Positions 6,443-12,798 of a stretch of 17,081 nt of DNA are shown here, one piece after another. The position numbers were made by a program, and so were the translations under genes. This stretch comes from a bacterium (lineage in GTDB: Archaea; Thermoproteota; Nitrososphaeria; Nitrososphaerales; CADDZS01): NCBI GenBank assembly GCA_027310845.1, contig DAIDAB010000026.1, forward strand, positions 1 through 17,081. The letters run 5' to 3'. A model generated the notes under the pieces. It saw only the letters and a program-made list of their open reading frames with translations, did not search any database and was not told the DNA's origin. Position 1 is the first letter of the stretch. Every line of letters starts with the position of its first letter.

Positions 6443-8356
6443 CTATGCCAGCCTCTCTCTTATCGTGACCTGTCGATCCACAAAGTATTTCTTGTACCAT
6501 AAGACAAATGACAAAATTTCAAAGACTTGCGAAGGCCTTCCCTTCCTGAGTATCCTAAAAGTCTCATCTTTGTTCAATAGATGCTTTACGACTGCAAAAG
6601 ATTCGATGATTGTTTCCGATACCCATTTCGAGAGCTCTCCTATCATCCATGCCTTCATCTGAGTGTCAACAAGACTCTGTCTAGATGAACCCAGCCCCTT
6701 TTTCTTCAAGAGTGCAACATCCTTCGGAAGGATTCCTTTCTGAATGGCGATGCTTCGAAGAAGTGGCTTTGACAAACCATTGCTTGGCATCTTGTAATAC
6801 CATGGAACGGAAAGGCCAATGTCGTATAGTGCTTTGTCATAATAAGGGGAGATGGTTCTGACACGATATTTCGATGAAAGTGCTCTGTTTCGAGAGCAAT
6901 CAAAGCCATGCGTGGGTCCAAAGTATAGCGAAACAGCAGTTTTGACGGTGATATTTTGTGGATCAAGTTTTGCCCCCCTGATGTCCCTGGAAATCTCATT
7001 TACAATTGGTACTACTACCTCACCTGTACTTATTTTGTAAATCTCTTCATTCTTTTTCTTGTTAACATCTTGCACCGTGGTAAGGGATCCCGCTAGATCA
7101 TTTGACATCTGTTGCCAAGAAACCACCTCTCCATTCAAAGGCGACATTACTAAACCAGGAACATTCCTTGCGAGATGGCTTTTGATTCCTTGATGCATAT
7201 GAGAAGATTGCATCCCTTTCCGGAGACCAGAGACAACAGGCGATGGGAGACGATTCAATCCAAGATCAATACGCCGCAACCCGTGTGGGATTCCCTGAAA
7301 GAGATCATCCGCTCCAGTCCCGTCAAAGAAAGTCTTTGCGACGCCCCCGCTCTTTTTAATTAGAGCAAAAGCTATAGGACTCGCGATCATGTCTGACACT
7401 GGCTCATCGAAGGCCTCGGCCATATCTTCAATTATCTTTGGAACTTGCTCTTGGCTCACAGGAACTTCGAGCAAGTCGACCTCATTTTCACTTGCAACCT
7501 GCCTCGTCCCTCGCTCATTAAATCTCGAATCATCAAACAACGCCGTTACTGCAGTAATCTTCTCGTTTGTTAGCCTGCGAAGCAAAGCAGTAATGACGCT
7601 TGAATCCAGGCCGCCGAGCAAAACACCAATGGGCCTTGATGCAAAGACAAGCCTCCTTTCGATGCTCGTCAAGAGAGAAGATTCAACATCATCGACCGTT
7701 TGGTTCAAAGATCTTGAACGATCTATTCGAACCTCTCCTATGCTCCAGTATTTCCTCTCTTGGACAGAATTCGGTGTTATCCGAACGATGCTAGCTGGGA
7801 ATAACTTTCTCACTCCGCCTAGAATCGAACATCTCCCGGGCACGCATCCGAAGGAAAAAAATAGGCGCAGTCCTTGAGGGTCGACTAAGGCCGGGATGTT
7901 CTTGCTATGCAAGAAGGGACGTAGCTCCGAAGCGAAGTAGGTCGCTCCTCCAAAATGCGAGTAGAAGAGAGGCACCTGGCCAACAAAGTCATTGAACGCG
8001 TGGCATTCAGAGTTTCTGGAGTCGTATACTACTGAAACAAACGCTCCGTCTGCCAATCCTGAGATCCTTTCTCTTTGGGTAGACCAAGTATTGGCAATGG
8101 CTCGAGCTCCGTAACCTAGCTTGTTTGTTCCATGAGAGCGAACAAAGACATCACCTGCCACTGCTGCGTGTATCTCGCCATGATCATCGTTTGCAATGTT
8201 GCTCTCGCTAGACTCGTGCACGCCCGCGAGAGCGATTCCCTGATCTTCGAAAATTTCTAGGGACTGGCCATCTCTGCGCAGAGAATCGGCCATGTCTCTG
8301 ACTGTGGAAAGGTCGTACTCTCCCACTGCTCCGCAAATGGCTGAGAAGTCTCTCAA
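6443..8356 (-). CDS. Asparagine synthetase (glutamine-hydrolysing)-family amidotransferase, divergent
   Basis: The 637-residue protein has the AsnB layout. The N-terminal class II glutaminase domain has C8-G-A-V-G, A67-G68-D where AsnB has NGE, DGAFVSVVYD at 103-112, FNDFVGQVPLFY at 121-132 and FASELRPFL at 141-149. The synthetase domain follows: IGVLLGGLDSS at 243-253 (PP-loop) and FDGTGADDLFQG at 344-355, then the conserved C-terminal helices with SPYYD and KPLLRSIA. Such enzymes adenylate a carboxylate and transfer ammonia from Gln to it. Oddities: the nucleophile Cys is residue 8 with the TTG start, the oxyanion Asn is replaced by Ala, and Ser of SGGxDS is Leu. The TTG is only 1 nt from a perfect AGGAGGT, too close. 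An ATT at 8338 would put Cys at residue 2 but is 19 nt from it. The pyruvyl transferase upstream on the same strand suggests a glycan-modifying role, with carboxyl-group amidation one possibility; the true substrate is unknown. Confidence 0.85.
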   Translation of the reverse strand: MRDFSAICGAVGEYDLSTVRDMADSLRRDGQSLEIFEDQGIALAGVHESSESNIANDDHGEIHAAVAGDVFVRSHGTNKLGYGARAIANTWSTQRERISGLADGAFVSVVYDSRNSECHAFNDFVGQVPLFYSHFGGATYFASELRPFLHSKNIPALVDPQGLRLFFSFGCVPGRCSILGGVRKLFPASIVRITPNSVQERKYWSIGEVRIDRSRSLNQTVDDVESSLLTSIERRLVFASRPIGVLLGGLDSSVITALLRRLTNEKITAVTALFDDSRFNERGTRQVASENEVDLLEVPVSQEQVPKIIEDMAEAFDEPVSDMIASPIAFALIKKSGGVAKTFFDGTGADDLFQGIPHGLRRIDLGLNRLPSPVVSGLRKGMQSSHMHQGIKSHLARNVPGLVMSPLNGEVVSWQQMSNDLAGSLTTVQDVNKKKNEEIYKISTGEVVVPIVNEISRDIRGAKLDPQNITVKTAVSLYFGPTHGFDCSRNRALSSKYRVRTISPYYDKALYDIGLSVPWYYKMPSNGLSKPLLRSIAIQKGILPKDVALLKKKGLGSSRQSLVDTQMKAWMIGELSKWVSETIIESFAVVKHLLNKDETFRILRKGRPSQVFEILSFVLWYKKYFVDRQVTIRERLA

Positions 8357-8357
8357 G

Positions 8358-8364
8358 ACCTCCT
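8358..8364 (-). promoter_or_regulatory. Strong Shine-Dalgarno site with unusual spacing
   Basis: AGGAGGT on the minus strand is a full SD, but it lies just 1 nt before TTG 8356 and 19 nt before ATT 8338. A TAG lies in frame just above, so no earlier start exists. The true start is unresolved between these two. Confidence 0.5.
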
Positions 8365-8400
8365 ATTCTTTTGCATGGGAGAAGAGCAATCAAGCCAATC

Positions 8401-8409
8401 CTTTAATTT
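8401..8409 (-). promoter_or_regulatory. TATA-like box for the amidotransferase gene
   Basis: AAATTAAAG on the minus strand lies about 45-50 nt upstream of the TTG start. It would place the transcript start near 8378, giving a roughly 20-nt leader containing the SD. Confidence 0.35.
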
Positions 8410-8520
8410 TCAAACCTATGAAATTCAGAGTGAGGTTTCCTTTGCTGTAGGCATACATCTTCTTGTGAACATTCAATCGAGACGCAAAGGAATGATCTCT
8501 GGTGGTTTCCGCCCTTCTCA

Positions 8521-9819
8521 CTACATTGGCCTCGTTTGAGGGAATCTCTTCAACCTGTGGAATAGTTGCTTTGCAATGAGAAAGATAGCCACTGGGTAGC
8601 GTCTCATCCGCTTTGAAGGACGCTCATCGAGTATTTGAACCGCAATATCGATATTTGTCTTCGCAGCTTTCTTCCTTTCGAATATCAGGCCTCTGATAGG
8701 AGAGCTTTGGTGCGATTGCTTCAGTGCGGAATCGGCGAGCCTCTGCAAGTTCTCATAGTTTGCCTCTTCAGGCAATAGAGTCCAATCGCCCGCGCCTATC
8801 GAGGACATGAAGTTCATGACTTTGTCGTCATAATTGATTCCGATGCAGGGAACTTGAGCAGCGGAAGCCAGAATAAGTGAGTGTAATCTCATTCCTATCA
8901 ATAGATCTGAATCGCAAAGTAGCTCGATGAACTCTTCAGCACTGGGCACGTGATCAAGCATTGTAACATTGGGAGAATTGCCCATGAGATCTACGACATC
9001 TTGGGCAACGACGCAATCGTCATCCTTCTTTTTCTTGTTGATTGAAAATGGCACAAATCTTATCGTGGCTTTCTCGATCGATGATAGATGAGAGAGCAAT
9101 CGCGCGAGAGATGATTTCATCCCAAGGAAAATCTCTTCATTCACTGTCTCGTTTCGAGTGACGTACCAATGTCTTAGACAGACTAGAATCGTCGGGCCGC
9201 TTCTTGGGCGTGTTCTTCTCTGGAATCTCTCTATTTGTGGGAGCAGGAGAGCAACATCTGCGGCAACAATGACGTTTCCTTGGATGCCCAGGGCAGAAAG
9301 AGCAATAGCTGACTGCGCATCTCTTACACAGATCTTGTTTGCTCGCGGAAGAACCTCTGCGATGAGTTTCTTACTTTCATCGATCCAGATCTTCCCAACT
9401 CCGATACCGGCGGTCATCGTGGGTACACCGAGGCGCTGCGCAACTTTCATGTCATTGAGCCATTTCGAGACGTTTCGGTTGGAGTCCCCGTAATCCATGA
9501 GAATTCCTCCTCCTCCAAGGATGAAAATGTCTGCTCTTGAGATTTCAAGAATCCGTCTGACAGTATCCAGAACTCTGTCCGTCTTTCTGATGCTCTTTAG
9601 TCCATGGCTTTCCAGAACTACTTCTGGTTCCTCGCTCAGCACTGTTATTGACAGAGGACTGATCTGCGACCGAAGCCGAGAAACTAGCGCCTGTAGAATC
9701 ACTTCGTCGCCAAGGTTTCCCTTTCCGTACCATCCACTAAGAACAACTCTTGTATTTTCTCTTGAATACTTCGGAGTGGAGGTGCTACTTTGCGAAGGCT
9801 TCACCTCACTTTGTAGCAA
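8521..9819 (-). CDS. Polysaccharide pyruvyl transferase family protein (CsaB-like)
   Basis: The 432-residue protein carries the family's motifs in order: SGWYGKGNLGDEVIL at 28-42, FILGGGGILMDYGDS at 99-113, GIGVGKI at 138-144, 'CVRDAQSAIALSALGI' around 164-179, AADVALLLP, and SDLLIGMRLHSLILA at 304-318 (R311-L-H313), ending with GINYDDKV. CsaB-type enzymes add ketal pyruvate from phosphoenolpyruvate to sugars of surface polysaccharides in the cytoplasm. No membrane segment is present. The start is TTG 9819 with GGAG 10 nt upstream; a GTG at residue 6 is an alternative. It lies 164 nt upstream of the amidotransferase on the same strand, which has its own TATA-like box, so they may be separately transcribed. 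A C-terminal basic tail (KRMRRYP, RLKRFPQ) follows the fold. The divergent neighbour is the importer at 10151. The acceptor sugar is unknown. Confidence 0.88.
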   Translation of the reverse strand: MLQSEVKPSQSSTSTPKYSRENTRVVLSGWYGKGNLGDEVILQALVSRLRSQISPLSITVLSEEPEVVLESHGLKSIRKTDRVLDTVRRILEISRADIFILGGGGILMDYGDSNRNVSKWLNDMKVAQRLGVPTMTAGIGVGKIWIDESKKLIAEVLPRANKICVRDAQSAIALSALGIQGNVIVAADVALLLPQIERFQRRTRPRSGPTILVCLRHWYVTRNETVNEEIFLGMKSSLARLLSHLSSIEKATIRFVPFSINKKKKDDDCVVAQDVVDLMGNSPNVTMLDHVPSAEEFIELLCDSDLLIGMRLHSLILASAAQVPCIGINYDDKVMNFMSSIGAGDWTLLPEEANYENLQRLADSALKQSHQSSPIRGLIFERKKAAKTNIDIAVQILDERPSKRMRRYPVAIFLIAKQLFHRLKRFPQTRPM

Positions 9820-10150
9820 TGAGCTAACTCTCCTCTCTCGATTGCATCACGATCAGCTTCAGACATCCGAAGCTGTAATCCTTGCTCTAATTGAGCGCCA
9901 AAATGAAAAGGAGTCTTGTGAGCCTGAATTCAAATTGTAATCTGAATTAGCCTGTGAATGTCTTATAAACCGAACGCCGCCTAATCAAGGCCAGGTATCG
10001 TGTTTCGAGATATCGAAGGCCGAGTGCCACAATGTAGCTGCATGGCAGGATTTCGCTTTTTTCTCGAACTCTGGGGGCGCGGGCCTTTTTTTGGTATAAT
10101 GCAATTTTGAAATCTTTTTGTAGCTCGCCGCCTGACTATTTGGCTCTGCT
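9820..10150. other. Divergent intergenic region with a leader and T-tracts
   Basis: This 331-nt region separates two divergent genes. It holds a short minus-strand frame at 9801-9866 overlapping the pyruvyl-transferase start, a palindromic TATA box at 9961-9969, an inverted repeat TGCCA (10025-10029) with TGGCA (10043-10047) followed by T6 at 10055-10060, and a G/C-rich stretch followed by T7 at 10086-10092. The downstream part may be a structured 5' leader of the importer gene. No complete gene is seen. Confidence 0.45.
9961..9969. promoter_or_regulatory. Palindromic TATA box between divergent genes
   Basis: TCTTATAAA contains the palindrome TTATAA and can drive transcription either way. 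To the right it would give a leader of about 160 nt before TTG 10151; to the left a leader of about 120 nt before TTG 9819. A second candidate box (GGTATAATG at 10093-10101) is closer to 10151. Confidence 0.4.
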
Positions 10151-11194
10151 TTGCTCGAGAGACATGCCGTTGGAAGACTAGTCGCTGTCACTGTGTTGCT
10201 TATCGCGCTTGTTTCAGTTTCAGTTGCTGGCTATGTGCTGACCTCGCCCTCCTCGGGTTCCGAGCATGGCACCTCATTGATGCTCGACTTTACTCCTGCG
10301 GGGTCGCACGCACCATTTTATTATGGCATTGATCACGGACTGTACAAGAGCCAAGGCATCAATCTCACGATCCTCGCAGGACAGGGCTCCACCTCAACAA
10401 TCGAAGCTGTGGCATCAGGAAAAGCAGATTTTGGTGTGGCAGATTCTAGCACCTTGACGTATTTGGCAGCCACCTCTAACATTTCGAATGTCAGGATAGT
10501 TGCAATGATATATCCAAACACAACGTTTGCAGTGATATACAACAAGGCATCGATATCTCAACCGAGCGACCTAAACAATAAGACAATTGCGAACACTCAA
10601 GGAGGAGGAGAAATACAAATTTTCAAGATATTCGCGCAAAAGAATGGCATCAACGAGAGTCAGCTCAACTTCGTCTATGCTAGCACAGCGCTCTATAATC
10701 AGATGGTAGCTCTGGGCAAGGCCGATGCATCTCTTGGAAGTGTTGGTCAGTTCGCTCTCTTACAGTCCACCGCGCTCCAGAACAACATTCAACTTGGCAT
10801 GTTTCCATTTTCAGACTATGGACTTCACATTTATGGAGTCGCCCTGATAACAACAGTATCAATGATCAATCAACACTCAGACATTGTGAAGGGGGTAGTT
10901 CAAGCGACAATGCAGAGTTTGTTACAGGCGGTGCAGCACCCAGAAGATGCCGTCGCATCTCTTGTAAAATATAATCCGCAGCTTAGCGCGAGCGGTCAAC
11001 TGGCGGATTTTGAATCTTATGTAACAAACACCATGCCTGCCGGAGTGAATCAAACCGCGAATCCTCTGACTCTGGGCTGGATTGAACCTCAAAAGATGAA
11101 CGCAACCATGACTACGATGGCCCAGGGTTACGGAATAGAAAATCCTCCCGCTGCAACGTCATTATATACAAACGAGTTTGTTCAAAGCCCTTGA
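10151..11194 (+). CDS. ABC transporter substrate-binding protein (NMT1/THI5-like, NitT/TauT type)
   Basis: The 347-residue protein has a hydrophobic signal or membrane anchor at about residues 10-28 (AVTVLLIALVSVSVAG). The mature part starts with 'SLMLDFTPAGSHAPFYYG', close to the LDWTPNxxH pattern of pyrimidine-precursor and SsuA-type binding proteins. It continues with GQGSTSTIEAVASGKADFGV, the usual ligand-pocket segment, and a two-lobe periplasmic-binding fold to the end. It should sit outside the membrane, tethered by its N-terminus, and capture a small solute such as a thiamine precursor, nitrate or sulfonate; which one cannot be told. The only start is TTG 10151, because a TGA lies in frame at 10133-10135. 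No SD is seen. The permease and ATPase of one importer follow in order. Confidence 0.88.
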   Translation: MLERHAVGRLVAVTVLLIALVSVSVAGYVLTSPSSGSEHGTSLMLDFTPAGSHAPFYYGIDHGLYKSQGINLTILAGQGSTSTIEAVASGKADFGVADSSTLTYLAATSNISNVRIVAMIYPNTTFAVIYNKASISQPSDLNNKTIANTQGGGEIQIFKIFAQKNGINESQLNFVYASTALYNQMVALGKADASLGSVGQFALLQSTALQNNIQLGMFPFSDYGLHIYGVALITTVSMINQHSDIVKGVVQATMQSLLQAVQHPEDAVASLVKYNPQLSASGQLADFESYVTNTMPAGVNQTANPLTLGWIEPQKMNATMTTMAQGYGIENPPAATSLYTNEFVQSP

Positions 11195-11240
11195 GCATCG
11201 TAAGTAACTTTCTGCAAGAAACTGTCTTCCTCGAGAGCGC

Positions 11241-12020
11241 ATGAACGGATCAATCTTTCCGACAATTAGAAGGTACGGCCCATCAGTCGTCGTATTCGTA
11301 ATCTTTGTGATAGTCTGGCAGATTCTTGTAGAAGCATTCAAGATACCAGTCTATCTTGTTCCTCCGCCTAGCACGATTCTGAACAAAATTCTTGATCCAA
11401 GCATGAATTGGCCTACCCAGGCTATGACCACCACTTATGAATCATTGATGGGGTTTGGGATAGCCATAGTAGTCGGGATAGGCACTGCAATTTTGATTGT
11501 TTGGTCGAAGGGCTTCTCCACAATCGTCTACCCGTTCGTGATCACAATGCAAATAGTTCCAAAAATAGCCTTCGTTCCGCTTCTTTTCATCTGGTTTGGA
11601 TTTAACTATACTCCAAGAATCTTTACTGTTTTTCTGGTATGTTATTTTCCGATAGTGGTGAGTACGGTGGCTGGTTTTTCCTCAACCGAGCCTTCAATGA
11701 TTGACCTAATAAGATCATTCACGTCCAGCAAGCTGGATTTATTGACGAAGGCGTTGCTACCTTCGGCTTTACCGAGTATCTTTGCTGGACTTAAAGTCTC
11801 AGTCACCCTCGCTGTAATTGGTGCACTCGTCGCAGAATTTGTTTCGTCGACACAGGGACTGGGGTTCGTAATACTTGCTTCGCAATCTGAGCTGAATGCA
11901 CCTGTCGCCTTCGCCGCGGCCGCATTGCTCATCGTGATTGGGTTCCTTCTCTACCTCTCAATAGAGCTTCTAGAAAGGCTAATTGTCCCCTGGAAGAACG
12001 TGGTAGTTCTCGGAAAATAA
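11241..12020 (+). CDS. ABC transporter permease (SsuC/TauC/ThiX-like)
   Basis: The 259-residue integral membrane protein has about six predicted helices, including 'VVVFVIFVIVWQILVEAF', 'GIAIVVGIGTAILIVW', 'IFTVFLVCYFPIVV' and 'AFAAAALLIVIGFLLYL'. Around residues 160-200 it carries the EAA-type cytoplasmic coupling loop, 'KALLPSALPSIFAGLKVS', that docks onto the ATPase. The motif PPPST near the N-terminus (LVPPPSTILN) is typical of the NitT/TauT permease family. Start ATG 11241 has little SD and lies 46 nt after the binding-protein gene; the ATPase follows 14 nt after its stop. It probably forms a homodimer, two copies per transporter, as is usual in this family. The substrate is that of the binding protein and is unknown. 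Confidence 0.9.
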   Translation: MNGSIFPTIRRYGPSVVVFVIFVIVWQILVEAFKIPVYLVPPPSTILNKILDPSMNWPTQAMTTTYESLMGFGIAIVVGIGTAILIVWSKGFSTIVYPFVITMQIVPKIAFVPLLFIWFGFNYTPRIFTVFLVCYFPIVVSTVAGFSSTEPSMIDLIRSFTSSKLDLLTKALLPSALPSIFAGLKVSVTLAVIGALVAEFVSSTQGLGFVILASQSELNAPVAFAAAALLIVIGFLLYLSIELLERLIVPWKNVVVLGK

Positions 12021-12026
12021 GGAGGG
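12021..12026 (+). promoter_or_regulatory. Shine-Dalgarno site of the ATPase gene
   Basis: GGAGGG starts directly after the permease TAA and precedes ATG 12035 by 8 nt, which fixes that start. Confidence 0.65.
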
Positions 12027-12034
12027 CCCCACCC

Positions 12035-12793
12035 ATGCCAACAGCTCTTTCAATCCTGGAGTTATCAAAGTCCTATGAGACCAAGACGAAGGATAGGATG
12101 GATGCCATAGGTTCAATCACTTTCGACGTTAATGAAGGTGAGTTTGTCTCCGTAGTCGGACCTTCCGGTTGTGGCAAGACGACACTTCTGAAGATAATTG
12201 CGGGGCTCTTGGAACCGAGCAAAGGAGCAATAAGCTTCTTCGGTGTGTCACAAAACAACGCGATGAAGAACATTGGAATAGTCTTTCAGTCCCCACTTCT
12301 CATGCCCTGGAGAAACGCGTTGGAAAATGTACTGCTTCCAATCGAGCTACTGCACAAAGACAAGACCAAATACCTAGAAAGGGCTCACGACTTGATCAAA
12401 CTCGTTGGGCTCGCAGGATTTGAAGAAGCGTTTCCTCAGGAACTCTCGGGCGGAATGCAGCACAGGGTCGCGATCGCTAGGGCATTGATGCATGATCCGG
12501 ATATTTTGCTGATGGACGAGCCTTTGGCAGCTCTGGATGAAATTACTAGGGAACAAATGGAAATAGATCTTCTGCGCGTTTGGGAAGACACGAAAAAGAC
12601 GATCTTACTCGTTACGCATAACATTGCTGAAGCTGTTCTGATGAGCAACAAAGTAGTGATTCTCTCAAGCCGACCAGCAATCGTGAAGAAAGAACTATAC
12701 ATTAACCTACATGGAAAGCGAGGTCTGGAAACAAGAGGAGACCAAACTTATGTTGCTTATTGTCAGGAGGTGCGGCATTCTTTAGCGCTGTAG
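12035..12793 (+). CDS. ABC transporter ATP-binding protein (NitT/TauT type)
   Basis: The 252-residue nucleotide-binding subunit has every expected motif: Walker A GPSGCGKTT at 42-50, the Q-loop FQSPLLMPWRNALENV at 84-99, the signature LSGGMQ at 137-142 followed by HRVAIARAL, Walker B ILLMDEPLAALDE at 157-169, and the H-loop VTHNIAEAV at 193-201. It energises import by ATP hydrolysis at the inner face of the membrane, together with the permease and binding protein just upstream. The subfamily features (PLLMPW, AEAVLMSNKVVIL) match SsuB/TauB/NrtD-type subunits. Start ATG 12035 has a strong SD. The operon ends with a T-tract 16 nt after its stop, and the next gene is convergent and only 5 nt away. 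Confidence 0.93.
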   Translation: MPTALSILELSKSYETKTKDRMDAIGSITFDVNEGEFVSVVGPSGCGKTTLLKIIAGLLEPSKGAISFFGVSQNNAMKNIGIVFQSPLLMPWRNALENVLLPIELLHKDKTKYLERAHDLIKLVGLAGFEEAFPQELSGGMQHRVAIARALMHDPDILLMDEPLAALDEITREQMEIDLLRVWEDTKKTILLVTHNIAEAVLMSNKVVILSSRPAIVKKELYINLHGKRGLETRGDQTYVAYCQEVRHSLAL

Positions 12794-12798
12794 GTCAG

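Noticed and set aside
6236..6502. Plus-strand 88-residue frame starting with Met-Met
   Set aside because: No SD or TATA, and its 3' end overlaps the amidotransferase on the other strand; composition looks random.
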